Below are positions 41,858-51,900 of a stretch of 64,000 nt of DNA, one piece after another. The stretch comes from Gonatopus flavifemur (Eukaryota > Arthropoda > Insecta > Hymenoptera > Dryinidae). The notes below the pieces were generated by a model. It had not been told where the DNA came from and made no database searches. It worked only from the letters and a program-made list of their open reading frames with translations. The DNA lies in contig JAFFJZ010000014.1 in assembly GCA_018340375.1 (NCBI GenBank), forward strand, positions 2,046,001 to 2,110,000, given 5' to 3'. Position numbers and translations under genes: made by a program. The stretch's first letter is position 1. Each line of letters begins with the position of its first letter.

Positions 41858-43176
41858 CACATTCTGTCAAAAAAGTACCGGGAATTCTTGAATAAAACAC
41901 CAAATGCTTTTCATTCTTTCAAATCTATTGTATCGCCTTCAAAGTAGTCCCCTCCCGAAATGACACATTTATGCCAACGAACAATCCAATCATCAAAACA
42001 TTTTTCATACGCTTTTTCCGGAATTGATTTTAGTTCTCGCCCCGAATTCTCTTTAATATCTCCTGGCAATTCAAAACAGGTGCCTCGAAGTGGTAATTCA
42101 AGTATCGGAAACAGAAAAAAGTCGGCTGGAGCCAGATCAGGTGAATGCGGTGGCTGTTCGATGATATTTGTTGAGTTTTTGGCCAAAAATTGGTTCATAA
42201 TGAAAGCCTTGTGAGATGGTGCATTATCGTGATGCGAAATCCATGAATTTTCTTTCCACAAATCTGGCCTTTTTCGACGAATTTGCTCTCTTAAACGCCG
42301 CATAACGCTGAGATGATAGTCTTTATTCACCGTCTGACCCTCTGGCAAGAATTCCGAATGTACAACACCGCGACAATCAAAAAACACAGTCAACATTACC
42401 TCCACTTTTGATCGGCTTTGGCGTGACTTTTTCGGTTTCAGCTCAGCTGGAAGCCGCCACTCCGACGCTTGTTGACTGGTTTGCATGTCATATTCGTAAA
42501 CCCATGTCTCATCACCTGTTATAATGCGTGTTATGAATGTGGGGTCGGAATTGACTCGTTCTAGCATGTCTTCACCGACCTGTACGCGATTCAGTTTTTG
42601 GAGAAAGTTCAAGTCTTTCGGAACTGATCGAGTGGCAACGCGTTTCATGTCCAAACGATCATGTAAAATAGTACAAACTGATTCGTAAGACACAGGAAGT
42701 TCATCGGCTATCTCTCTCAAACTCAAGTGACGATCTTCAGTCACCATTTCCTTCACTTTATCGATATTGACTCCAGTTAAAGACGTCGATGGACGACCAG
42801 AGCGAGGCAAATCTTCCACCACATCTCGACCACTTTTGAATGCACTGTAACACTCATATGCACGTGTTTTTGATAAAGTCAATTCACCGTAAGCCTTCTT
42901 CAACATTTTCAGCGATTCGGCACACGAAATTCCATTTGCAACGCAAAATTTAAAACAAATTCTTTGTTCAATCTTTGTATCCATTGTGAAAATCGGGGGT
43001 ACACTTGAGAGAACTGAAAACATCGAGCACTGTAAACAAACCAAATGACAGATGACAGTCGAACTCCACGTCAATATACAGGACGAATGTACCAACTTAA
43101 CAACAAAAAGAATGTTGACAAACCCGTTAGCCGCAGTTTTTAAATGATCAATTCCCGGTACTTTTTTGACAGAATG
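41858..43176 (-). mobile_element. Mariner element inserted in the RTE LINE
   Basis: The ends carry the inverted repeat CATTCTGTCAAAAAAGTACC, then GGGAATT. TA flanks both sides (41856-41857; 43177-43178). The left end has two extra bases (CA) before the repeat. Removal rejoins the LINE sequence (GAGATA TGAGCAAGAATAGC). Confidence 0.85.
41911..42984 (-). CDS. Mariner transposase, full length, DD34D (SETMAR/GVQW3-like N-terminus)
   Basis: 357 codons from ATG 42984 (context ACAATGGAT). It is in-frame open further upstream to 43230, but that part is inverted-repeat DNA. The N-terminal helix-turn-helix opens MDTKIEQRICFKFCVANGIS, with YECYSAFKSGRDVVEDLPRS and GRPST. A second HTH follows (LSLREIADELPVSYESV). 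Catalytic Asp are D158 in ITGDETW, D253 in SHHDNAPSH and D288 in HSPDLAPADFFLFP (34-residue spacing). The C-terminus is GGDYFEGDTIDLKE. The frame is unbroken and all three Asp are present. It belongs to a different mariner lineage from the copy at 32203 and shares its C-terminal pattern with the relic at 44375. Confidence 0.92.
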   Translation of the reverse strand: MDTKIEQRICFKFCVANGISCAESLKMLKKAYGELTLSKTRAYECYSAFKSGRDVVEDLPRSGRPSTSLTGVNIDKVKEMVTEDRHLSLREIADELPVSYESVCTILHDRLDMKRVATRSVPKDLNFLQKLNRVQVGEDMLERVNSDPTFITRIITGDETWVYEYDMQTSQQASEWRLPAELKPKKSRQSRSKVEVMLTVFFDCRGVVHSEFLPEGQTVNKDYHLSVMRRLREQIRRKRPDLWKENSWISHHDNAPSHKAFIMNQFLAKNSTNIIEQPPHSPDLAPADFFLFPILELPLRGTCFELPGDIKENSGRELKSIPEKAYEKCFDDWIVRWHKCVISGGDYFEGDTIDLKE

Positions 43177-43739
43177 TATGAGCAAGAATAGCACAAGGAA
43201 AACAGGCTTTCCACCAAAAGAAACAGTCACTATGTTCGAAGAATATTAACTTAGCAGTAAGGAAGAAATTCTTGAAGAGTTACGTTTGGAGCACAGCATT
43301 ATATGGTGGCGAAACTTGGACAATTGGAAAAACGGACCAAAGAAGACTTGAAGCTTTTGGAATGTGGTGTTATAGAAGGATGCTTAGAGTAAAGTGGATA
43401 GAGAAAGTAAAAAATGGAGAAATACTTGAGAAGGTAAATGAAAAAAGCAGTCTTCTGAGACAGGTCGTGAAGAGAAGAAGTAATCTGATAGGACACACAA
43501 TAAGGCATGATGGGTTATTGAAAATAATATTGGAAGGAAAATTGAATGGTAAAACTCGAAGAGGTAGACCTAGATTGAGTTATATGAAACAAATTATACA
43601 AGATAAGGGTTGGTGTAGATATGTAGAAATTAAGCGTCTAGCGGATAATAGACAGGGTTGGAGGATTTCATCAAACTAGTCATAAGACTGATTACTTCAT
43701 GATGATGATGATACATAAATGATATCGTTCCTTTAGGAG

Positions 43740-44264
43740 GATCAATCTTTGTTCTATGAAAAAACATATTCACTTTTCACAGATTGTGATGGAATATTCA
43801 TGGAAATTAAATATTTTCTGTATGAAGAAAGGATTGATCTTGTTGAGAATCAAAATCATGATCTACTTTTCAATTTCAATCATCAGATTCAACCCTGTTT
43901 TCCCGTTCATCATTCATATTATATATTATGCTCATGCGAAGAAAAATATGAATTCTTCCGTGTTCATCACATTCTAATTTCAGAGGATCAAAATGAAATG
44001 TATAATTCACCCAAATCATATAGTTCTCCTCAATAACGCTGGATGCTTCATATATGGGTGTTTGAGCTTTCAGCTATTATCCTTTTGGTTATCTCATCAA
44101 AGATTGTATACTATTGTTGAAAAATCTACCAAAAACTCCCACCGTCATACAAGAAGCAGTTAACCTGTGAATTTGTGCAGGAAAATTAAGTTGAAATGAT
44201 GCAAATTCCAGTATTCGTATTGGCAAATTGTTGTATTTATGATGGGAAATTGAAATGGAAAGTG
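43740..44264. other. Non-coding intron sequence
   Basis: Short frames of up to 95 codons with no motif. Nothing recognised. Confidence 0.35.
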
Positions 44265-44751
44265 CACTGAGACAAATTCAGAATTGAATTTACCACAGGA
44301 TCTCAGAGATGGAGAAACATACTACTGTGGGCAAAAAGTAAGGTGAATTTGTTTGTAAAATGAAAAATCTTCATTTATTCTTCTACATCAATTCCATCCC
44401 CTTCAAAGTAATCCCCTCTCGATAAAATACACTTATGCCAACGTTTTTTCCAATCATCGAAACATGCTAAATAGTCCCTTTCCGGTATAGCCATCAGCGC
44501 TTTCTCCGATTCAGTTTTCATCTCCTCAATCGACTCGAAACGCTTTCCCCGGAGTGGTCTCACTTACTTTTTAATACAAAATTCACCTTACTTCTTGCCC
44601 ACAGTAGTATCGACTCCCAATGGAATTCACTGTAAAACATAAATTCGATCAGGTTTCTATCGTTATACCATGGTGGATTCAATTGGTGAGCCTATACTTC
44701 CCTCTTTTCCTAAGACCCCATAGTGAATTCACCTCTGATTTTTTTTCAGTG
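44265..44751. mobile_element. CACTGA-ended MITE, split by a mariner MITE
   Basis: The left end CACTGAGACAAATTCAGAAT continues as TTGAATTTACCACAGGATCT. The right end is mirrored as CACTGAAAAAAAATCAGAGG and GTGAATTCACTATGGGGTCT. The insertion at 44322-44607 sits in the left arm. Confidence 0.65.
44322..44607 (-). mobile_element. 286-bp internally deleted mariner, retains transposase C-terminus
   Basis: The inverted repeats are CTACTGTGGGCAAAAAGTAA and CTACTGTGGGCAAGAAGTAA, both continuing GGTGAATTT. TA flanks (44320-44321; 44608-44609). Minus-strand 44375-44563 still encodes a mariner C-terminus (LRGKRFESIEEMKTESEKAL; CFDDWKKRWHKCILSRGDYF). It is thus a direct intermediate between a full mariner and a MITE. 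Confidence 0.88.
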
Positions 44752-44759
44752 TATGAAGT

Positions 44760-46000
44760 TTCATGTAAGATACGGGAAATTCCGGAATGACAAAAATTTT
44801 TCTGTACGCAAACAGGAATAATACATTATGAACAGAAATTTTTCAGTCCCGTGGTACCGGAAAGTTGCAGTTTCTTTCAACACTGTATCTTATTGCTTAT
44901 TGAAACTTTTGAAGTGAGATTTTCGCTCTTTAGCCAGCGAAAAGTGAGCTTGTCAAATTTTCGAGTGAAGTTTCCATTCTTTTGGAGTAATCACTCCCTG
45001 GTAACATAGCATTCGTACAGCATGCTGAGAATATTTACAGGACACACATAGGACATTTAATGTGCTAAGAAGGTTCCTCGTACAGCACAACCACCGATCG
45101 CCGGACATTTCTTCATAGCCTTTCCGTCGCTTATCCGTTCCTCCACCTTGTATTCACATCTCCTTTTTATCAACCTCACCTCAACGGGGATGCGACATAG
45201 ACATGGGTGGGTGAACTGTTGGGACAGAGAACCTTTATTATCAATGTACCTAAATTTCCAGTACGTTGTCTTCATCTACCGCGGAACGTTTCTAATATGT
45301 TTTCCAAACGTACTTCCACAAAAACTAACCTTCACAAGTATATGCGTAGCATCACAAGACGCCATTGACACCATCATCGAACACGCCCCCAAAACTTCGC
45401 TTGATGAAGCCCCAGCGTGTATGAATTCCGGCCTACTCTGACCCAGTCTTGGGCCCATATTGGTAGCATGAGGCCCATGCTAGGGCGGGGTGGACCCCAT
45501 GGTACACGCATGCTAGGGAGATGAATAGAACTTGACAAAACATTCGTCTGCCATAAAAATGTCCTGAGACATACATGCGATATTTTCAGAAGGTCCTGGG
45601 ATCTTATGTAAACGTTCCCTATGTGAGCAAGTACGTCCCTGTTACAAATAATCCATGAAATCTCATTGACAAATGGGAAAATCAATAGGGTTAAATGAAA
45701 TTCAATGATATTCAATCAGAAATTTCAGCATTCGTGATAGGATTCAATAGAATATTCCCACCTGTCATGGTGAACATCTGCCCGAAAGCCCGTTACCCTG
45801 GAGGACCCTTGGCCCGGATTCTAAAAGCCCGAATTGATAACACTCCGAAAAAATTTTGGTAACTTCTCATCTCATCCGCACATGAATAGTGACATTTAGT
45901 GATGTTTCGGGATTCGACCCAAGTACGTTTTGTGAACGTTCAGAAAAATTCCCGATGCCATCCGGGATCATACGCTCACAATCAATTGATCTGCTTCTAC
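44760..46000. other. Non-coding intron sequence
   Basis: I see no supported gene. GGCCCAT-rich words at 45440-45500 recall the 935-bp element but without ends. Confidence 0.35.
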
Positions 46001-46008
46001 GGATGACT

Positions 46009-46110
46009 GCACACTACAGTTCAGAGGGAGTTTGTAATGTATTCATTGTGAATTCTTGTAGTTCTGAGCAAATTCATTAATCACTCTTTCTGAACTGTAG
46101 GACTGTGTGA
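46009..46110. repeat. Short foldback (CACACTACAGTTCAGA)
   Basis: CACACTACAGTTCAGAGGG pairs with TCTGAACTGTAGGACTGTGTG over a loop of about 60 nt. MITE-like. Confidence 0.5.
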
Positions 46111-46481
46111 GTGACTTCGCTGAAAAATTGCAAACTCACACAAATTATGAAGTGATAGACTGAATTTTCATTTCAAAATTTCTAAAACCCTCGAAAAGTC
46201 CTCTTGATCAGATTGGAATATCAGAGGATTCGTAACTTTTAGGAATATTGCTGATAGCACAATTAAATCATGCATGACCATACTCCATAGTTACTGAACT
46301 CAGGAACTGATCCAACTGAATGGTTTTTCAAACTCAAATGAATGAAGCATTCAATTGAGTTACAAGATTCATTCAGTAATTGGTCCAAAAACTCATCCAC
46401 GTACACTTATATACAATAAAACCAAAAAAATTTTACACAAAGTCGGTTTCACTCGATGATTATTCGTGTCCCATCCTCCAG

Positions 46482-47916
46482 GTATTCGACGCCCAGAGGG
46501 AGTCCCGCGCATTCGGTGATGACAAACAATCCGACATCTGTAACATCAATAGGATCACCAACAGCGACGACTACGACGACGACATCGACGTCGCCTGGTG
46601 GCTATACCAGCAGGTTCGTAGCTACGCTGCACGATGTGACAAAAAATCACGAAGTCAAAATCGATAGCTCTAATTCTTCTTCTCCGTCTTCTTCCTGCCG
46701 TAACAACAATTTCCTTGACTCAGCCGATCGTTCGAGGACGAAATTGAACGACATCAACAACATTGAGAACGACATTATAACCCATCATAATAAATCATTA
46801 TCATTACTGTCCTCGTCTTCGATCGATCGTCTCGTTGAACAAAATAAAACCGTTCTTGCCAATGATAATAATCATCACATGACTCACGATATCATTAATA
46901 CGCGCTCTAATAATAACGATCGATTACAAGACGAACCTAACGTGGAGAATATTGCTCAACCAAAATTCCCCTCCTCCTTTGCTAATGATTCTGTCGGTCA
47001 TACGATTGATCGCGGGATATCGCGATTGATGAAAAATAATATCCTTTGTCACCCTAACACAAACCATTCCAATTCGAATGGGCCAAAAGGGAATCAAGGG
47101 GACGAAAATTCCAATTTGCCAAGTATTTCGAGCCAAAAAGCATCGTGTGAATCGCCAGAAGACGAAAAAGTTCGAGACCCCGACAAATATTCACAACACA
47201 TTCGTAATATTAAACGTCGGAGTGGGTCCTCCATAATTGATGAGGAGAATATCGAAGAATTGTTTGACGACAACGGATGGGTGGTAACAGATCAAGATCT
47301 TTTAGTCGATCGAGAAATCGATCATGGTCATACCAACGAAGACAGTCATACCGATGAAGATGATAACGCCAGCGAAAAAGTTGATGAATCAAATCCTATT
47401 GTGGGAAATTCCGGTGATAAACAGTTCAACAACATACACAGAAGACGAAGGATCTACAGGCAAAACAGCTTAGGTCAAAATGGATGGTTGATATCTGATG
47501 AATCTGAGAGTGAAGTGGACGGAATGAACTCGATGGTAGAAAAATTAAGAGATAAGGTTGTTCACTCGAAAATAGTTTTATTGGCTTCCAATCCGAAAAA
47601 TTCCAAATTTCACATGAATTCCAACAACCTTAATGATTCTGCAAGTGATATAACGTGGAATTTTGATGGAAAAGGATGGATTGTAGTGAATAATAACAGT
47701 AACAATAACCATAACAAAAATCCTCGTGATTCTCAAGGGAATTTCAACATACATAAGAGATCTTTCTTTGCGAATAACAATCAAAAGAACGAGGACAAAT
47801 ATAAGGCTCATGACGATACTCCTGAAGTTACCATCACCCTTCCGATGCGAATGGTCACCACCGTGTTTTGTGTATCTGTGTTGTGTTACAGCGTTCTAAT
47901 GAATTTTCTCCTCTGA
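46482..47916 (+). CDS. Host gene terminal exon D (Asn/Ser-rich, C-terminal membrane anchor)
   Basis: The acceptor TGTCCCATCCTCCAG joins exon C in phase (AG|G = Arg, then YSTPRGSPAHSVMTNNPTSV). The frame runs 478 codons to TGA at 47914. It starts with a Ser/Thr/Pro tract, then a long polar Asn/Ser/Asp-rich region. Three short tryptophan motifs share one pattern: DDNGWVVTDQD (about 47266), GQNGWLISDES (about 47477) and DGKGWIVVNN (about 47667). The last 20 residues (VTTVFCVSVLCYSVLMNFLL) are hydrophobic and end at the stop, which suggests a tail anchor in ER, outer nuclear or mitochondrial membrane. With exons A-C it forms at least 755 codons. I do not recognise the family. The low-complexity middle is probably fast-evolving, and an internal alternative donor (AGCAG|GTTCGT, 46617) is possible. 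Confidence 0.75.
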
Positions 47917-47952
47917 AATTCCAGCCTTTGTCAGCTCAGTGCAATGCCTCCA

Positions 47953-48064
47953 TGTGGAAAAAATGTCCAAAAATGTATACAATTGTACATAAATTGGATA
48001 CAAGTCATATAAAATCGTATTCAAATTGTGTACAATTGTACACAGTTTTGGACATTTTTCCACA
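47953..48064. repeat. 112-bp foldback in the host gene 3' UTR
   Basis: TGTGGAAAAAATGTCCAAAA and TACAATTGTACA pair with TGTACAATTGTACAC and TTTGGACATTTTTCCACA. It begins 37 nt after the stop codon, so it could form a long hairpin in the transcript. Confidence 0.7.
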
Positions 48065-48291
48065 TAGGCTGAAAAAAAATTGAGGAGAACATTCATCTTT
48101 ATTGGAGAAATCTATGAATCAGTTGAACATTTATATGTACACTTCGCTACCTTAATCCGCTTTTCCTTGCTTATTGACGTCTACGTCACGCGCGGTGCCC
48201 CCCCCCCCCGAAACGCAGAGAAAAATGTGTGGGATTGAATATTATGCGTTCTAGCTCTTATCTCAACTTTGAACTGAAAGTTGAATGGTCA

Positions 48292-48540
48292 CACTGAGAA
48301 AAATAGATTTTAATGACAAACATCTGACAACAACCATCTGGATTATACCAATTTTTCCAAGTCCCTAATATCCAGGTGCTAAGGAGTATAATCCAGATTA
48401 TGAGGAGTATGATGCAGATTACAAGTGGTAAGAAAACGTTATTGGAGACTAGTATCCCAGGGGTATAATCTAGATGCTTTTCCTCATATACTAACCCGTA
48501 TAATATTTCTTATACCCATTAGTATCTATTTTTCTCCATG
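48292..48540. mobile_element. CACTGAGAAAAA-ended foldback MITE
   Basis: CACTGAGAAAAATAGATTTTA pairs with the right end, which reads inward CATGGAGAAAAATAGATACT. Inner words TGGATTATACC and GGTATAATC(C/T)AGAT are also mirrored. Confidence 0.6.
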
Positions 48541-49429
48541 CATATTGCAAACTGATGACCGTTCCCATGTGAATTTATCGTTTCCATAGAAAGATGAAGA
48601 GTTGATCACATTTTCTCCGATGTTCAATGATTCTCAATATAATTTTTGAATATCTATCACTCTGTCACCATTACTTCTGATAACAGTTGACGTATACTTG
48701 GTACAACAAAAACCGACCAAAGAGAAGATAGGTGAGGTAATCGTAATCAAAAGATTTGACTGCTCAATTTTCATAATATTCTGAATTATATCCGAATAAT
48801 TCTTATGATTGCGAGTGGCGTTAGTTTCGACATCATCATCTTGATTGTTATGCAGGGCCAACCCGAGAAAATTGTCCTTCTCTCTCATCGTACATTTGAA
48901 CGTGTGCGTACGTGAAGGATAGAGAGGTAGGCGGTGCCCTAGCAAACGAGACGCCGAGAGAGAACGATTTTTTCAGGTCCGCCCTGTTGTTATGATCTTC
49001 AATGGGAATCGAGGGAAAATATCAACAGAGCATTTGTGAAATAATCTTTATATTCATTATTGATTATCGTTTGAGAAATATCACATTGGATGAGTATCAA
49101 AGAATGATTTTGGAGTATTGATTTATTAATTGAAGGAGCTCACATGACCAGCTGATATTTGAGGGGTTCAATCAAAATTCTTTAGACACAAGAGAATGAT
49201 TCGGATACATTTTTGTGCTATCCTACTTGAAGAGTGATCATCCATCTACTTGTTGATGTACTACTTGGCCATATAGGAACTGAACTATCAGTGATTAAAA
49301 AATATCCAATCCGAATATTTACTACTCAAATTGTTGAAGTTGAAAAAGTTGGTCAATGTCGAGTCAGCTAAAACGAATGGCATTCTCCTCTACGAATAAA
49401 TCTTGCACAGTAAGTGAACATTTTCGCAT

Positions 49430-49909
49430 CTATTTTCCTCCTAGAGTTTTGTAATCCTTTTTTTCATTGAATTCATATGTATCCATTATATCGCATAGGA
49501 TACAGGTACCTACCAGAATCCATCTCATCAACCAAAAAAACTTCCATAACTTTGGAATCCAAAACAATGGAAAATAACAAGAGAGAAATTTGCCTTCATA
49601 ACACATTTTCTTCCATGAATATTTTTTTCCTATTGATAAAGGATAAGGTAAGTGTCTCAATATGTTGAATGTTAACTCGTATACAGCACTGCCACCGATT
49701 GGGTACGCGTGTAGCAATGGGGAGGCGACCTCTACGTAGAATTGAGGTAGAGAATCGATATGAATGAGGTGAATTAGTGGAGCAGTAGTAACTCGATGGA
49801 GGAGCAACGTGGAGTCACTGTTTCTCCATAAATTTACCTTATACACCGATTTTTTGCCCGAATTACACACGTAGTCTACATACCGGTGGGTGATCAGTGA
49901 CCGATGCAT
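49430..49909 (-). CDS. Uncharacterised open frame, doubtful
   Basis: 159 codons from ATG (MHRSLITHRYVDYVCNSGKK at the start). No motif, signal peptide or family is recognised, and the composition resembles translated AT-rich non-coding DNA. It may be chance. Confidence 0.12.
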   Translation of the reverse strand: MHRSLITHRYVDYVCNSGKKSVYKVNLWRNSDSTLLLHRVTTAPLIHLIHIDSLPQFYVEVASPLLHAYPIGGSAVYELTFNILRHLPYPLSIGKKYSWKKMCYEGKFLSCYFPLFWIPKLWKFFWLMRWILVGTCILCDIMDTYEFNEKKDYKTLGGK

Positions 49910-50805
49910 AACGAAGGGACGAAATTGATGTCTCCATGAATTTTGCAGTAGGTTGAGAAGTTTTGTATTAGTTGTGTTCAGTATTTTCGATCAGAAAAGG
50001 TGTCTGAGAACGATTACTACCCATTATTACAAATCGAAATTCAATTTTGTATGCATAAATTAATTGGAAATGTCAGGAAAAAAGTTATCTACCAATATTC
50101 AACATGAGAGAGGTTTCACATCTCAATATTCGGCAGATATCCGTTCGAATCATCAACACCTTCACTGGATGTTCGACGAATTACTCTACACTGGAGGTGA
50201 AATTATCGTTCTTATTACGAAACTGTATGCTAATCGAAACACATTGCTGTAGCAGCGAGAGCATATTTGATTCAACGATTCATGCAGGTGTAGAGAGGAT
50301 TCGTATCGTTGTAGGATGGATACCAGATCATTCTACCAACTATATTACCATTCTCAATATGGTCCTGTGATGTTCACAACAAATTATTGTTAAATAATTT
50401 GGAATAAACCACAGAAATGCTTGGCTAAGTATTATAATAGCCAGTTCTGACACCAGTTCGTTTCTTGAGATGGAAACGAACAAAACCGTAATTTTTGATA
50501 TAGTGAATTGAATTCATTGGGAGTATTAATTAGGATTGAGCATGAGGGAAACCCCCATATACACAGGGAGCCTATTTGATTGTTGTTAATTTGCCAGGAG
50601 TAAATGGTTTGGAGGAAGTAGATATGAGGTTGAACTTAATCCAGTTGATGAATAATCAAGATAAATATATTTATTTATATATATATGTATATATATATCC
50701 TCTCCTCTCTCTCTCTCTCTCCCTTCCTCCTGTAGAACTATCCAATGCTGGATAAGGTGATGATAAATTTGTCAATGAAAGAACACAGGATGACGGTCCA
50801 TCAGT

Positions 50806-51285
50806 TTGAGCATGGCTGCACTTCCACCCCATAAAATGGTTGTGAAAATTCATTCATCCTCAAGACTGCTCTTCGCACATAAATTTACATTGATTAAAGA
50901 AAATGGAATTTCAATGATTCAGGAAAATTCTCTGAATATCAAAAACGGTACGGGACGTAACAGTCCTAAGTTCTCAGGAAAAATGAATTTTTTGAAGAAA
51001 CCCACGGAAAAAAACGATCAAAAGATCAAGATCCATTATGATGTCAAATTTTCTGTTGTAGCAGATTTTAGAAATTTGGTTCTTGATTCTCCATTCATAC
51101 TTGCGGTGGGGTTGCGAACACTCACGTGCATTATATCACTAAATTTTGGGTCATTCATTGCAACGAAATTTGGATTGAGGATAGGAAAACAAGTTGAACA
51201 CTACTTCAGAGAATTATTCACGTTCCCAGATAAAACATGCTTTGTGAAGATGATATTGGGAAATCATAATTGTTTATATTCTTAG
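50806..51285 (+). CDS. Uncharacterised open frame, doubtful
   Basis: 159 codons (MSMAALPPHKMVVKIHSSSR at the start; a hydrophobic patch FILAVGLRTLTCIISLNFGS near the middle). No family is recognised. It directly precedes the retrotransposon fragment at 51300. Confidence 0.15.
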   Translation: MSMAALPPHKMVVKIHSSSRLLFAHKFTLIKENGISMIQENSLNIKNGTGRNSPKFSGKMNFLKKPTEKNDQKIKIHYDVKFSVVADFRNLVLDSPFILAVGLRTLTCIISLNFGSFIATKFGLRIGKQVEHYFRELFTFPDKTCFVKMILGNHNCLYS

Positions 51286-51299
51286 GTTTCCCAACATTC

Positions 51300-51900
51300 G
51301 ATTAATAATTCCGTCAAGGCCCCTAAGGAGGATCCTTAGGCGAGCTCTCAATCTTGGCTTGTCATATCCTCTCAACCTCTATTCACAAATTTTGATATTT
51401 TAGTTTTGTCCTCGCAATTTTTGTCGTAGAATTGTTAACGTTGAACGCTACGTCGATCATTTTTATCCGTTTTCGATGTTGATTTTCTCATCATGAGATC
51501 CGGCCTGTTGGCCTTGATTTGTCTATCTGTTTGCACAGAAATGTGATTCGTTACCATGTAGTCATGATTCTTGACCACCTCCTTGGGCTCATGCTGGTTT
51601 CACTTGTCTGTGTTCAGTGGTATCTTCCACTTCCTATATATCACCCAAAGGATGCATTCTCGTACTCTATTTAGCCTACGCAGGTACTTGAACTTCACCC
51701 TCTGTAAAGATCCTGTTATGAAATGAGTACTCCCTGCCCCAGCTCGCACTCGGCATTCTGGATTGTCTTCAGCACGCGATTCTCATAATTCTCCGTTCTC
51801 GGCGGTTAGCCCTGCGCTGTTATGATCACCGTCTCAGTTTTTGTCATCAGCTTTCCCCTCCGAAGCTGGGCCACTGTCTCCTCACTATCAATGTCCGGAA
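51300..51900 (-). mobile_element. 3' fragment of a LINE with a TDRQIKANRPD-type C-terminal domain
   Basis: Minus-strand translation in shifting frames gives ILWVIYRKWKIPLNTDK, HEPKEVVKNHDY and SVQTDRQIKANRPDLMMRKS. The block 'bends to TDxxIxxNRPDxxx' is typical of the domain after the RT of several invertebrate LINEs. Multiple stops; a relic. Confidence 0.5.

Larger units (their letters stand above)
39965..43720 (+). mobile_element. RTE-like LINE, 5'-truncated, split by a mariner
   Basis: Endonuclease tail (ITNTYF-like region, then RYQIDYISVEQRSRNQVKS and GADIDSDHN), reverse transcriptase, and a C-terminal domain (SYVWSTALYGGETWTIGKTD; NLIGHTIRHDGLLK; RRGRPRLSYMKQIIQDKGW). The element ends in ATGATGATGATG near 43700-43712, a short tandem 3' tail as RTEs often have. 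A mariner occupies 41858-43176. Several frameshifts make it non-functional. Confidence 0.88.

Noticed and set aside
45057..45458. Small Cys-containing frames near 45.1-45.4 kb
   Set aside because: Short, overlapping on both strands, without signal peptide or family motif; no support for coding.
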